In this document: positions 25,644 to 34,747 of the stretch, in pieces
Position numbering within the stretch: position 1 is the first letter of the stretch
Layout: each line of letters starts with the position of its first letter
DNA from: Streptomyces platensis
Lineage (GTDB): Bacteria > Actinomycetota > Actinomycetes > Streptomycetales > Streptomycetaceae
Length of the DNA: 64,000 nucleotides
Direction of reading: 5' to 3'
NCBI RefSeq assembly: GCF_008704855.1
Contig: NZ_CP023691.1
Span: 558,001-622,000, forward strand
Made by a program: the position numbers and the translations under genes
Notes under the pieces: generated by a model
What the model was told of the DNA's origin: nothing
Seen by the model: the letters and a program-made list of their open reading frames with translations, nothing else
Database searches by the model: none

Positions 25644-26522
25644 TCAGGGGCCGCTGTGGATGACCTTGCGGGCGGCCTGGAGCCAGCCGGCCTTCTGGGC
25701 AGCGAGCTTCTCGAATTCCGTGGTGTGGCTGCGCACCGCACCGTGCTGCAACCGGGTTTCCGCCGTGCTCCAGACCGACACGAGGCGGGTCTCTCGTTTG
25801 CACCGCACATCCGTCTGTGCCACCGCGATCTCGTGACGGGAAGGCCGGGGTGTTTTGGCCCAGCGGTCGTCGCCGGCGGCGGCGAGCGGATCCGGATAGC
25901 GATAGCCGTCCCGCTTCATGCAAGCGCTCCAGGAGCGGACCACGGAGCTCACCGCGCGATCTTTTTGAGAGGCGGTGAACTCCTCACGGATCCGGCGGTT
26001 GAACAGCGCCGTGCTGCTCTTCGGGACGTCGCGGAGCAGGCGGGCGTGGGCCTTCTTCCAGCACCCGCTGACGCCGTCCTTTCCGTACGCAGCGAGCTGC
26101 GCGGCGCGTGGCATCTTCTCCCGGGCGCGCCAGATCTTGTCCCGTCGGGCGGTTTCGGGCGGGGCCGGCGGCTGGTGGTAGCCGAACCGGAGGGCGACAT
26201 CCGGCTCGATGACCCCGTAACGGCGTCGTTGCGGCGGGTCCGGGTCGACGGCGCTCGGTTGGGGAAGCGCGGTCCATCCCTTCCCCTTGGCGCGCATACA
26301 TCCGCGGATCAGGACGTCTTCGGCCGATTCGATGGTGTGGACATCGGGGCCGGAGAGCGCGTAGGCGTCGAAGGGCAGGACCAGGCGGCGTACTTCCTTC
26401 GAAGCGGGCGGCACGGCCGGGGGCGGCGCGCTGTGGCGCGGCGGGGAGGGCACCACCCCGGAAGAACACCCGGTGGCCAGAACCAACAGGGCCAGAACGG
26501 CGGCGGTATGACGGAATTGCAT
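25644..26522 (-). CDS. Lipoprotein, unknown function
   Basis: A 292-residue lipoprotein: MQFRHTAAVLALLVLATGC gives a signal peptide with lipobox LATGC. A Pro-rich linker precedes a helical, Lys/Arg-rich domain with paired cysteines (RGCMRAKG, GCWKKAH, SACMKRDGY, VRCKRE). Repeated 'C(M/W)..' helices indicate an internal duplication. Similar proteins are common in Streptomyces without known role. The ATG at 26522 starts the signal peptide; the frame upstream is not signal-like. It follows the I36-type gene by 82 bp on the same strand. Confidence 0.78.
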   Translation of the reverse strand: MQFRHTAAVLALLVLATGCSSGVVPSPPRHSAPPPAVPPASKEVRRLVLPFDAYALSGPDVHTIESAEDVLIRGCMRAKGKGWTALPQPSAVDPDPPQRRRYGVIEPDVALRFGYHQPPAPPETARRDKIWRAREKMPRAAQLAAYGKDGVSGCWKKAHARLLRDVPKSSTALFNRRIREEFTASQKDRAVSSVVRSWSACMKRDGYRYPDPLAAAGDDRWAKTPRPSRHEIAVAQTDVRCKRETRLVSVWSTAETRLQHGAVRSHTTEFEKLAAQKAGWLQAARKVIHSGP

Positions 26523-26604
26523 GGTGGCCTCACTACGCACTGCGGCGCGGTGGGACGGCCGCTGCCGGTCGCCCCACCGCACTGCTCTGCTCTCCTCTGC
26601 TCTC

Positions 26605-27054
26605 CTACCGGAACGTCACGCAGCTGGCCTTGTTGTCGAACCCGTTGTTGGACAGGTCGTTGTCGGAGCTGTGTGCGTTGGAGTAGTAGTGCGGCCCGAC
26701 GCAGCTGCCGGGGTGGTCACTCAGCACCACGAAGTGGGACGTGGTGTTGTTGACCGAGCTGGTGCCGTTGTCGATCGTGCGGCCCTTGTGCGGTCCGCTC
26801 AGCCAGCGGTTGTTCCGCAGGTCGCGGTCGGAACCCGTGACATAGGCGTAGCCGCCGTGCCGGTCGTCGTCCTTGAAGAAATAGAACTTGGCGGCCGCGA
26901 TGCCCACCTCGGCCGGGGCCGCGGAGTCACCTGCCGCTGCGTGCGGCACGGCCGGAGTGGCGGTGGTGGCGTCCGCGGTGGCCGCGCCGATCCCGATCAG
27001 TCCCACCGTGCTCAGCGCCGCCGCGCCCACCGTCCGCATGATGTTGCGCTTCAT
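26605..27054 (-). CDS. Secreted peptidase-inhibitor-I36-like protein
   Basis: A 149-residue secreted protein. Signal peptide MKRNIMRTVGAAALSTVGLI ends near ADA. The mature part contains FYFFKDDDRHGGYAYVTGSD, RDLRNN, and two cysteines (GSCVG and ASCVTF). This resembles the beta-gamma-crystallin-like fold of family I36 (SMI-type metalloprotease inhibitors), with two repeated modules. Actual inhibition is not shown. ATG at 27054 starts the signal peptide. The gene may be cotranscribed with the lipoprotein gene downstream. Confidence 0.75.
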   Translation of the reverse strand: MKRNIMRTVGAAALSTVGLIGIGAATADATTATPAVPHAAAGDSAAPAEVGIAAAKFYFFKDDDRHGGYAYVTGSDRDLRNNRWLSGPHKGRTIDNGTSSVNNTTSHFVVLSDHPGSCVGPHYYSNAHSSDNDLSNNGFDNKASCVTFR

Positions 27055-27373
27055 GTGCTCTTTTCCCCCTTGAATCAACGGTGTTACCGACGTGGGGTGG
27101 GGCCTTCCCGGTCATGGAACGCCCCCTCCCCCGGGCGCTGCCCGGTGTCGGAGCCGGATCGATTCAAGCACTTGTCGCACAGCAGGTACACCGAATTCGA
27201 TCAGATTCGAAAGCACGGGGCGGGGGACGCGTGCGGGCAGCGGATAGGTGGATGCCCTGGCCTGCGAGTCTGTGCCCCTACCGGCGCAGAGGGCGGTTAC
27301 GAGCCATGTGCAGATTCGACGGAACGCGGGTGCGGCGTGGTCGAGTTGGGCTCCCGGAAGGCGTCGCCGCGTG
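27055..27373. other. Intergenic region, no gene seen
   Basis: A 319 bp gap. It contains the leader of the I36-type gene. A lower-GC patch around 27160-27220 includes GAATTCGATCAGATTCGAA, a loose inverted repeat. One leftward frame overlapping the end of the nucleotidyltransferase gene has no ribosome binding site and was not accepted. Confidence 0.35.
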
Positions 27374-28099
27374 TCATTCACCCCAGCGTTGTGTGTACCC
27401 CTCTCGCAGCGGGCCGCCGAGCAGGTGGAGCAGCTCCCCGGCCGCGGCTGCCAAGGGGGCGGGGTCGCCGTGTTCGGCCACTGCTTTATGGCCGTCCAGC
27501 AGGGCCCTGCCCCGTACCGGGTCGGCGATGAGGAGCCTTCGGGGCAGCCATTTGCCGATGCCTGTCCAGGCCCGGTGGTGGGCGGTGAGCAGATGTGCGG
27601 CCTCGCGCAGGGTGAAGTCGGCGAGGGTGAGCTGTTCGTACCGGTCGGACGGCTGAGTGTCGCTCAGGTCGTCCATGAAGCAGGTGAGGACGTAGCGGCC
27701 TCGTTCCCATTCGGTGGGGGTGAGGGGCGGAGGGCCGGACGCGAGAACGGCGCGGGCCTGGGCACGTGCACGGGCCACATGGCCGTGCGGATCCATCAGC
27801 GGCAGTCCCTGGTCATAGATGAAGAGAACGGTGCCCCGGCGGCGCGCTCTGTCCCATTCGAAGAATCCGGGAAGCTCCGCAAGGGTGTGCAGGAACAGTT
27901 CGGCCAGGCGGCCGTCGTGGCGGATCACTTCGCGACGGCCGGTGTCCGAGTCCGGAAGCAGGATCGCCACGTCCAGGTCGCTGGTCGGAGTGGCGCGGCC
28001 TTGAGCTGCTGAGCCGCCGAGTATGGCGCCCAAAGCCTGCGGGTAACGGCTCGCGATCAGACGAAGAGCTTGGACTGTCGGTGCTGCTTGATCATCCAT
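27374..28099 (-). CDS. Nucleotidyltransferase-domain protein
   Basis: A 241-residue member of the Pol-beta-like nucleotidyltransferase superfamily. The active site is AILGGSAAQGRATPTSDLDV (residues about 24-44), with the helix-turn GGS and the SDLD acidic pair; the third acidic residue is probably in the following strand. The C-terminal part is helical, as in kanamycin-nucleotidyltransferase-like and HEPN-associated proteins. It could modify a small molecule, nucleic acid or protein. ATG at 28099. The gene is not in an obvious operon and no HEPN partner is adjacent. Confidence 0.82.
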   Translation of the reverse strand: MDDQAAPTVQALRLIASRYPQALGAILGGSAAQGRATPTSDLDVAILLPDSDTGRREVIRHDGRLAELFLHTLAELPGFFEWDRARRRGTVLFIYDQGLPLMDPHGHVARARAQARAVLASGPPPLTPTEWERGRYVLTCFMDDLSDTQPSDRYEQLTLADFTLREAAHLLTAHHRAWTGIGKWLPRRLLIADPVRGRALLDGHKAVAEHGDPAPLAAAAGELLHLLGGPLREGYTQRWGE

Positions 28100-28207
28100 G
28101 GGCGTTCATGGTGCCGGCCCGGGCGGCCGTCTCTCCCTCCAAACGGTGCTGTTCGGTCCACCCGTACTGTTCGGCCCACTCGGCCCACTCGGCCCACTCC
28201 GGATCGC

Positions 28208-29728
28208 TCAGCGCAGATCCAGGCCGAGTTCCTTCTCCAGCACGGTGGCCTGTTCCGGTGTGGCGAAGACGTAGTAGCTCTCGTAAGTGGCTTCCCTGAG
28301 GTGCACGAAGTCGGCCAGGTAGAACCGGCGGGTGTCGTCGCCGGGGTCGGGATCGACGTGGCCGATGAACTCGGAGATCGCCAGATGGTCGAGGTAGTCG
28401 AACGAATGGTGCTCGGTGTCCTGGGTCACCAGGACGCCGTTGCGGGTGAACTCCAGGATTTCGCCGTACTCGCCGCCGTGCAGCTTGACGTCGGTGATGG
28501 TGACCGCGCCGTCGGTGAGTGCCTCGGCCTCCTTCAGCAGGCTCGTATAGCTCTCCTCCAGGTCGTCGACATCGTCCGCGTGGGCCGAGACCGCCACACC
28601 GAACGCTTCGAGCGCATCGGGCACTTCGTGGGGTGGCAGCTCCTCATGGGCGAAGCGGGCGTACTCCGTGAGCACGTGGTCGGCCTTCTCCCGGGACACC
28701 ATGCCCAGCCGCGTCAGGAGCGCCCCCACGTGTGCGTACGACGACGCCTTGAACCAGAACAGCTCGCCCTTCAGCCCGCGCCGCCGCTCGTTCGGTGCCC
28801 CGTCCCCATCCTCCTCTGGGAGCAGCTCACGCAGGCACTCCAGCGGAATCGCCGCGCCTCCGATCCGCTTGTCCGGCTGGTCCACGAACGGCACCTCGGT
28901 CCAGACGTTCTCCCGCGAGCCGGGGGCCCCGGGCTCGGCGTCAGGATCGAAGGGTATGTACTGCCACACCGCGCCCTTGTTACGGCGGATCACCTCGCCC
29001 AGATACCAGCAGGCGCCCTGCACGAACGGCTCGTCCCGCGCCGCGTCGAACTCCGTCGCCGTGGCGAACCGCTGCTTCACGACCGCTTCCAGCCAGTCCA
29101 GCGTGCCGGGGTGGTAATTCCACCGCCACGCTCCGTCGAAGGCGTCCTTGACCCAGGCCGAGAGCCCTGCACTCCGCTCGGCCAGCCACGCCGACAGCGC
29201 CGGTTCCTCCGGGCGCGCCACCCTGGGGTCCACCAGCGGCGTGTACTCCTTGACCGGCTGCCATCCCGGAATCGCCTGCTGTCGCGCCGTCACGGTCTGC
29301 CGCAGCCGCGCCATCTCCTCGGCGAAAGCGTTCCCCGTACGGACGCGGAGGGCGTACGAGATCAGCAACATCGGGGCGACGGGCGAGAGTTCCAGTTCCG
29401 GGTCCGGGCAGATGACCGGCTGCCCGGGGCGACCGTCGACCGGCCGGGTGTTCCAGCCCCACGCGCCGCCGGCGACGCCGAGCAGGACTTCACCGAGGTA
29501 GGCCGTCGCACTCTCGACGAGCTCGGCCCACTTCTCGTTCTCCTCGCCGGAGTTTTCCTGCTCCAGCAGGTGGGCCTCCAGGGCGTCCAGCGACAGCGGG
29601 CCGTAGTCGAAGGGGAAGTCCTCGGGAAGGAGCAGTCGCTCCAAAAGCAGTATCTGATACGGCAGTTCGTCGGACCACTTCTGGAGGAGATGTGGCGGGG
29701 AGTTCTCCGGCTGTGTCTCAGCGGTCAT
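28208..29728 (-). CDS. Large hypothetical protein, 506 aa
   Basis: A soluble acidic protein with no signal peptide. Recognisable composition features are repeated Trp-rich stretches (GGAWGWNTRPVDG and GAWRWNYHPGTLDWLE) in the first half. The C-terminal half contains KLHGGEYGEILEFTRNGVL and YYVFATPEQATVLEKELGL. I do not know the family. The ATG at 29728 (MTAETQPENS) is chosen over a start 20 codons upstream, which lies in the region of two 17 bp direct repeats. It is divergent from the methyltransferase-NUDIX gene. Confidence 0.7.
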   Translation of the reverse strand: MTAETQPENSPPHLLQKWSDELPYQILLLERLLLPEDFPFDYGPLSLDALEAHLLEQENSGEENEKWAELVESATAYLGEVLLGVAGGAWGWNTRPVDGRPGQPVICPDPELELSPVAPMLLISYALRVRTGNAFAEEMARLRQTVTARQQAIPGWQPVKEYTPLVDPRVARPEEPALSAWLAERSAGLSAWVKDAFDGAWRWNYHPGTLDWLEAVVKQRFATATEFDAARDEPFVQGACWYLGEVIRRNKGAVWQYIPFDPDAEPGAPGSRENVWTEVPFVDQPDKRIGGAAIPLECLRELLPEEDGDGAPNERRRGLKGELFWFKASSYAHVGALLTRLGMVSREKADHVLTEYARFAHEELPPHEVPDALEAFGVAVSAHADDVDDLEESYTSLLKEAEALTDGAVTITDVKLHGGEYGEILEFTRNGVLVTQDTEHHSFDYLDHLAISEFIGHVDPDPGDDTRRFYLADFVHLREATYESYYVFATPEQATVLEKELGLDLR

Positions 29729-29753
29729 GCGGAACACTGTAGGGGCGAGCACT

Positions 29754-29787
29754 GACATCGGACCGGTTGAGACATCGGACCGGCTCA
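29754..29787. repeat. Two head-to-tail 17 bp repeats in a divergent promoter region
   Basis: GACATCGGACCGGTTGA (29754-29770) is followed directly by GACATCGGACCGGCTCA (29771-29787), 15 of 17 bases identical. They lie between divergent genes, 26 bp from the leftward start, where a regulator could bind. Confidence 0.7.
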
Positions 29788-29887
29788 AGACCCGGGGTCC
29801 GGCGGTGCCTCAAGGTGTGAGGTGGAAGCATCCGCTGAACCGGCCGCATGTCCGGCTCCACCACATCCGCTGAAAGGCAGTTTCGCG

Positions 29888-30931
29888 ATGGGACACGTCA
29901 CGCAGGACTCATGGGACGCCCATTACGGAGAAGGCCGTTCCTTCCGGCCGCTCGACGACGCCGAAGTCACCCTGCTCCGTGACCTGGTCCCCGCCCCGCC
30001 CGGCGGCGGCCATGCCCTGGACGTGGGCTGTGGCCTGGGCGAACTCGCCCGGCATCTCGCGACCACCGGCTACACCGTCGATGCCCTCGACCACGCCTCC
30101 ACCGCCCTCGGCATCGCCGAACAGACGCCACCGGAATCCGGCACGGTGCGCTTCGTACGGTGCGACATCGAGCGGGACTCCCTCGACGCACTGCGCTCCT
30201 CGTACGAGCTGATCGCCTTCCGGCTGAGCTACGCCTTCATCGGCGACCGCACCCGTGTCCTGCGCCGGCTGCGCGAACGGCTGAGCTCCGGCGGCGCGGT
30301 CGTGGTCATCACCCCGGTCGCGGAGGCGGTGCCTGCCGACCGCGGCGGCATCGCGCTCGACGAGGAGGAGATCGCCCTGCTGTCCGCTGGATGGCACACG
30401 GCCGAACGGCATGACGCCGCAGGGCTGGCGTTCCTCGTACTGCGCGACCCCGTCTCGGGCCCGGTGGCCTACCGGGGCAAGGGGCGCCCGTCGCCGCACG
30501 CGCTGACCGGGGCGGGTGTCGTGGTGACCGATGAAGCGGGCCATGTGCTGCTGGGCAGGTCCCGGAAGGGGACGTGGGAGCTGCCCGGCGGCAAGAACGA
30601 CGGCGGCGAATCGTTCGTCGAGGCCGCCGTGCGCGAGCTGGAAGAGGAGACCGGGCTGACGGCGAGGGCAGCCGATGCGCGGGTGTTGGCGATCCTGATG
30701 GACGCCGTGGACGGCATGCCGCGGGTGACCGCCGCCGTGCGCGTCGTCGGCTTCTGCGGCGAACCGGCGGTGCGGGAGCCGGAGCTCATCCACCGCTGGG
30801 AGTGGCACGACACCGCCGACCTCCCCACTCTCGCCGCCGACCTGTTCACACCCAGCGCCCATGTCCTGAATGTCGTCTGGCCCGGGCTGCTGCCCGATCT
30901 GCCGCCCGTCCACCGGTACCCCCTGGCATAG
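29888..30931 (+). CDS. Bifunctional SAM methyltransferase / NUDIX hydrolase
   Basis: A 347-residue fusion. The first half (about 1-190) is a class I methyltransferase with SAM-binding motif I ALDVGCGLGELARHL (near 43) and an acidic strand end (VDALDHAS). The second half (about 205-345) is a NUDIX domain with the box GGKNDGGESFVEAAVRELEE then ETGL (near 233-256). The ATG at 29888 (MGHVTQDSWDAHYGEGR) matches the normal start of this methyltransferase type and follows AAAGG. The pairing suggests methylation and clearance of a related nucleotide-type substrate, which is inference. Confidence 0.88.
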   Translation: MGHVTQDSWDAHYGEGRSFRPLDDAEVTLLRDLVPAPPGGGHALDVGCGLGELARHLATTGYTVDALDHASTALGIAEQTPPESGTVRFVRCDIERDSLDALRSSYELIAFRLSYAFIGDRTRVLRRLRERLSSGGAVVVITPVAEAVPADRGGIALDEEEIALLSAGWHTAERHDAAGLAFLVLRDPVSGPVAYRGKGRPSPHALTGAGVVVTDEAGHVLLGRSRKGTWELPGGKNDGGESFVEAAVRELEEETGLTARAADARVLAILMDAVDGMPRVTAAVRVVGFCGEPAVREPELIHRWEWHDTADLPTLAADLFTPSAHVLNVVWPGLLPDLPPVHRYPLA

Positions 30932-31040
30932 CGCACGCGGCCGGAGGCCGGGGCCCGCCAAGCCCGAGTCCCGGCAGGGCAGCCCGGCAACTGCGCCCGG
31001 CCGACCTGTCGATGCGGGTCGATGGATCGCGGGCGACGCG

Positions 31041-32444
31041 TCACGCCCGGGCGCGGGCCATGACCGTACGGTCGGTGACCACGACGAGCAGCCCCAGGAC
31101 GCTGACCGCGACCATGGTCAGGGCGATCAGGTGCAGACGGTGGTCGTTGACCTCACTGTGGAACACGACGGAGATCAGCGCGGACGAGGCGATCGAGCCG
31201 AGGAAGCCGAACGTCCGGAACAGCCCCGCGGCGGTGCCGATCTCACCGGCTCCGACCTGGGTGTACAGGGCGGTCTGATGGGCGCTGATGGTGGTGCCCA
31301 GGGTGACCCCGAAGACCAGGGTGATGGCCACGATCCAGACGGTCGGGGTGCTCGCGGTGAGCGCGAGCACCCCGGCCGAGGCGGCCAGACAGGACACCGC
31401 CGCGACGATGAGCGGCGTACGGACCAGGTTCCGCTGCGAGATCGGCCGGGCAATGAGAGCGGAGAGCGCACTCATGGGCAGCAGGAGCAGGCCGGCCTCC
31501 TCGGAGGACATGCTCCGGCCGGCCTGGAGCCACTGGGTGAGGCCGTAGAGGACGGTGTAGACGCACAGCCCCGCCAACGCGAAGCGCAGGTAGGTGCGGG
31601 TGAGCGCCGGATTCCTGGCCAGCAGACGCACATCGAAGAACGGCCGGCGCGCCCGTAGTTCCCACCACACGAGCCCCACGCCGATGACCACGGCCAGACC
31701 GAGAACGGACCAGTCGGCCTGCGGGAGTCCCGTCAAGAACACCAGTAGCGCTGCGATGGCCCCGCCGAAGCCGATGATGCCCGCCACGTCGAGGCGTGCG
31801 GCGAGCTGCCGAAGTGTTCTCGGCCCCGCGACCGGCGGGTCGGCGGGAATCCAGCAGAAGGCCATGGCGAGGGCCAGGAGCGCGAAGGGGAGGTTGATGA
31901 GGAACGTGGTCCGCCACCCCCAGGCGTCGACCAGCACACCGCCGATCGGCAGGCCGAGGGCGGAGGTGGCCGCACCGGCGATCATCAGGCCGCCGAGGAC
32001 GCCGCCGGGCGGGGCGTCCAGCCCGGCCGCCTCCGCCCGGCGGCGGATGAGCAGCATCGCCGAGGGATAGACGGCGGAGCTGCCCACCCCGATCAGCACC
32101 CGGGCCACGACCAAGGCGGTCAGGTCCTCCCCCAGTCCGCCCACGACCCCGCCCGCCAGGACGATCAGGACGCCGGCCAGGAACACCCGGCGCGGCCCGA
32201 ACTCCTCCGCCAGCTTGCCGCCCACCGGCTGGGCGATCGCGCAGGCCAGGTAGAGCGCCGACACCAGCACCGCGGTCCGCCCCACCGGGACATGGACGGC
32301 AGCCGCGATCGGTACCAGCGCGGTCGCGATGAGCGAGGTATTGATCGCGTTGATCGCCGATCCGGTGAACAGCGGCGTCACGAACCGCCACGAGAACGCG
32401 GGCGCGGTGTGTGAGGTGGCGGGCGGCACCGGCGCCGCCGTCAC
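31041..32444 (-). CDS. MFS transporter, drug:H+ antiporter type
   Basis: A 467-residue major facilitator with 12-14 hydrophobic segments. Motif A/B-like features include GGKLAEEFGPRRVFLAGVLI and VLIGVGSSAVYPSAMLLIRRR. Overall order resembles DHA-type exporters. Its ATG overlaps the stop of an upstream MarR gene by four bases, the standard MarR/efflux operon, so it probably exports a toxic compound sensed by that regulator. Substrate unknown. Confidence 0.9.
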   Translation of the reverse strand: MTAAPVPPATSHTAPAFSWRFVTPLFTGSAINAINTSLIATALVPIAAAVHVPVGRTAVLVSALYLACAIAQPVGGKLAEEFGPRRVFLAGVLIVLAGGVVGGLGEDLTALVVARVLIGVGSSAVYPSAMLLIRRRAEAAGLDAPPGGVLGGLMIAGAATSALGLPIGGVLVDAWGWRTTFLINLPFALLALAMAFCWIPADPPVAGPRTLRQLAARLDVAGIIGFGGAIAALLVFLTGLPQADWSVLGLAVVIGVGLVWWELRARRPFFDVRLLARNPALTRTYLRFALAGLCVYTVLYGLTQWLQAGRSMSSEEAGLLLLPMSALSALIARPISQRNLVRTPLIVAAVSCLAASAGVLALTASTPTVWIVAITLVFGVTLGTTISAHQTALYTQVGAGEIGTAAGLFRTFGFLGSIASSALISVVFHSEVNDHRLHLIALTMVAVSVLGLLVVVTDRTVMARARA

Positions 32445-32893
32445 AGGTGCTCGCCCAGCCGCTCGATCAGCGGCGCCGCCGCCCGCAGGGTCTCCAGCTC
32501 GGCACGGGTGAACCCGCCGGTGGCGAGTCCCTCCGCCAGCTGTTCGGCCCGGACGCCGCGCCGCTCCCGCAGCGCTTGCTGCCCCGCCTCGGTCACCGAG
32601 ATGACCACCCGCCGGCGGTCAGCGGGATCAGGATGGCGCTCCACCAACCCGCGCTGCCCGAGCCCGGCGAGCGTCATCCCCATCGCCTGTGGGGTGATCT
32701 GCTCGGCCCTGGCCAGCTCGCTCGTCGTGGCCGACTCGGCCCGCTCCAGGCGCGACAGGGCCGACACCTCGGGCAAGGTGAGCTCGCCCTCGACGGGTTG
32801 GCGAAGCCGCCGTACGAGCAGTCCCAGGCTCGCCTGGAGCGCCGAACTCACCGCGCTCACATCCGGATCGACAATAGGAAAGCTACCTTTCAT
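32441..32893 (-). CDS. MarR-family transcriptional regulator
   Basis: A 150-residue winged-helix regulator. The order LTLPEVSALSRLERAESATT, SELARAEQITPQAMGMTLAG, LGQRGLVERHPDPADRRRVV and VTEAGQQAL gives the recognition helix and the beta-wing. It is coupled to the MFS gene and probably represses the operon until a ligand binds. The start codon at 32893 is preceded by a short AT-richer leader (32880-32910), the likely promoter and operator region. Confidence 0.92.
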   Translation of the reverse strand: MKGSFPIVDPDVSAVSSALQASLGLLVRRLRQPVEGELTLPEVSALSRLERAESATTSELARAEQITPQAMGMTLAGLGQRGLVERHPDPADRRRVVISVTEAGQQALRERRGVRAEQLAEGLATGGFTRAELETLRAAAPLIERLGEHL

Positions 32894-33044
32894 AGTTTCG
32901 ACCCTACACTCGACGGTCCCGGACGGGCTGACGAGTGGGCCCAGCCGTCCGCGCGCCGGCGGTCCGGGGCTCTCGGGACGAGCGGTAGCCGTGCCCGCGC
33001 CTCAGCCGATATGAAGGGGGCTGCCGCGCCGAACGGGGGACTCC

Positions 33045-33479
33045 ATGCGGCTGCGTGTCATGGAGTTCGACGATCCCAACTCACGCCATTCCGTGCGCCA
33101 TTACGTCCACCGAGCCCTGGAGCAACCGCTTCCGTTCGGGGCGCCCGGGGAGCCGGTTGACCGTGTCCGGCGCTGGTTTCAGGCGGACGACCGGGTGTTC
33201 GGCCGCCTGGTGGAAGTCCGTACCGAACCCGGCACCCCGACCGCGGAGTTCTTCGATGAGGTGTTGCGGGCCACCCATGCGGCCGGCCGGTCCTGGCTCC
33301 CGCCGGCGGTGGGACGGCAGGTACGGGAAAAGATGCAGGCCGATGCGCGGCGGCAACTTGCGAAATGGCGGGCCGAAATGCCCCCGGAACGAGCGGAGTT
33401 GCTGGCGCAGCTCTGTGGGTCTCGGGGAGGCTCCTACACCCTGCCGGGAGACCACGGCACGCTGAGCTCAACGGCCTGA
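33045..33479 (+). CDS. Hypothetical protein, 144 aa
   Basis: A soluble protein beginning MRLRVMEFDDPNSRHSVRHY. The middle is a helical region rich in Arg and Glu (QVREKMQADARRQLAKWRAE). GGGGGA lies six bases before the ATG. The C-terminal 20 residues look less natural than the rest, so the end may be damaged. No family recognised. It is the first of two short rightward genes of uncertain integrity. Confidence 0.5.
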   Translation: MRLRVMEFDDPNSRHSVRHYVHRALEQPLPFGAPGEPVDRVRRWFQADDRVFGRLVEVRTEPGTPTAEFFDEVLRATHAAGRSWLPPAVGRQVREKMQADARRQLAKWRAEMPPERAELLAQLCGSRGGSYTLPGDHGTLSSTA

Positions 33480-33792
33480 CCGGGCCGCAGTTGGGCATCC
33501 TGGTGCTGGAGCGCCCCGCCAGTTGGTCCAGCGCCCGTCGTTACTGGCGACTGGTACGCGCCCCCGGTACCGGCCACAGCACACCGCGGACCCGGACGCG
33601 GCCGCCCGAGAGGCCGTCGCAACGCTGCACGCCCTGAACAAGGGGGCAACACCCCACGATCAAGCAGCGTTCGAGAAGGCCCGCGCAGCCGAGCAGCGCA
33701 TCCTCGCCGCCTTACGGCCCGGAGCCGACCACGCCGGGCAGTACGAGCTGCGCGGGCACAACGTCGTGCTCATCTCTCACTCAGGAGGCTCC

Positions 33793-34128
33793 ATGACCGA
33801 GAACTTCACCTTCCACGGGCAGACCACCTTCATCAACCGTCCGGTCGACACGGTCCTCCGCGACTTCCAGAACACCCACGCAAGCGTCCCGCACGAGGAG
33901 GACCTCGCCGCCCTCCTGCGTGCGGTGCTTGCCGCCCCACTGAACGAGGCGGACCGGGAACAGGCGGCACAAGCCGTCGTTCAGGTGGCCGACGACCTCG
34001 CCGTCCCCGACCCCGACGCCGCCAGGAACCGGCTCGCGTCGCTCCGCACCGCCCTCACCGGAGCGGCCGGAATCGCCCAGCCCGCCTTGGACATCATCAG
34101 CAGAATCCTGCCGCTCCTGGGGTCCTGA
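33793..34128 (+). CDS. Hypothetical protein, 111 aa (longer N-terminus possible)
   Basis: ATG 33793 follows GGAGG with ideal spacing and starts MTENFTFHGQTTFINRPVDT. A helical region (about 40-110) follows, with EEDLAALLRAVLAAPLNEAD. The same frame is open back to a TTG at 33523, and that upstream part also looks coding: helices, then a strand RGHNVVLIS resembling FHGQTTFIN. It contains a TTA codon at 33712-33714. Either the gene is longer and its true start is lost or unusual, or an older upstream gene has been fused or damaged. Function unknown. Confidence 0.55.
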   Translation: MTENFTFHGQTTFINRPVDTVLRDFQNTHASVPHEEDLAALLRAVLAAPLNEADREQAAQAVVQVADDLAVPDPDAARNRLASLRTALTGAAGIAQPALDIISRILPLLGS

Positions 34129-34157
34129 TTTGTTCGTGGCCTGCCGACCGGAGTCGG

Positions 34158-34463
34158 TCAGTCGCTGTCCACTCCGGCAGCGAAACGGCGTGCCGTACGC
34201 CGGCCCGCGTAGCGCTCCTTGCGGTTGTCGGCCTTCACCATCTGCTGCCGCTCCTTGATGCAGGCGCGGACATTGCACCCCGCACAGCAGGTGTGGCCGA
34301 ACAGCAGCACGCCGGGGTGTTCCCACCGGCAGCGGGTGTCGGGGTCCTCCTGCGTCGGGCGCGGCGGCAGATCACAGGCACCGTAGCGGTGGTCGTGGAC
34401 CGGCCGGGGGCGGTGTTCCGCGTGACGCACCCACAGCGGCTTCGTCTTGTCCGTACGGGACAT
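34158..34463 (-). CDS. Small hypothetical protein with CxxC motif, 101 aa
   Basis: Begins MSRTDKTKPLWVRHAEH, a conserved-looking N-terminus. Its centre reads GHTCCAGCNVRAC, four cysteines that may bind zinc, and its C-terminus is basic. The ATG at 34463 follows GGAAGGAA. No signal peptide. I have seen this type only as unnamed actinobacterial proteins. It converges on the rightward hypothetical gene 30 bp away. Confidence 0.65.
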   Translation of the reverse strand: MSRTDKTKPLWVRHAEHRPRPVHDHRYGACDLPPRPTQEDPDTRCRWEHPGVLLFGHTCCAGCNVRACIKERQQMVKADNRKERYAGRRTARRFAAGVDSD

Positions 34464-34747
34464 CTCGTTCCTTCCGGAACCGCCGCCCGTGCTCCCGGAC
34501 TTTCCGGGCGGGCGGCTGGGTTCGGAATGCCACGGCGACCCCCTCCTTCCTTTGTCCACAGCACCTGCCGGGCGGAATCCGGCGCCCCATCGGGTGGTGG
34601 TGTCCCGCTGAATGCATCCGGAGCCACCACGCTTTCAAGGGTTCGGTGCGGACGGCACTTTAGGGCACGCTCCGCGGGAACGACATCTCTTTTTCGGGCT
34701 TCGACGCGGGCCGCAACGCGGACGCCGGCGTAAGCGCACTACCAGCC

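Noticed and set aside
27112..27381. Leftward frame of 89 codons after the nucleotidyltransferase region
   Set aside because: It overlaps the end of that gene, has no ribosome binding site and no natural-looking protein composition.
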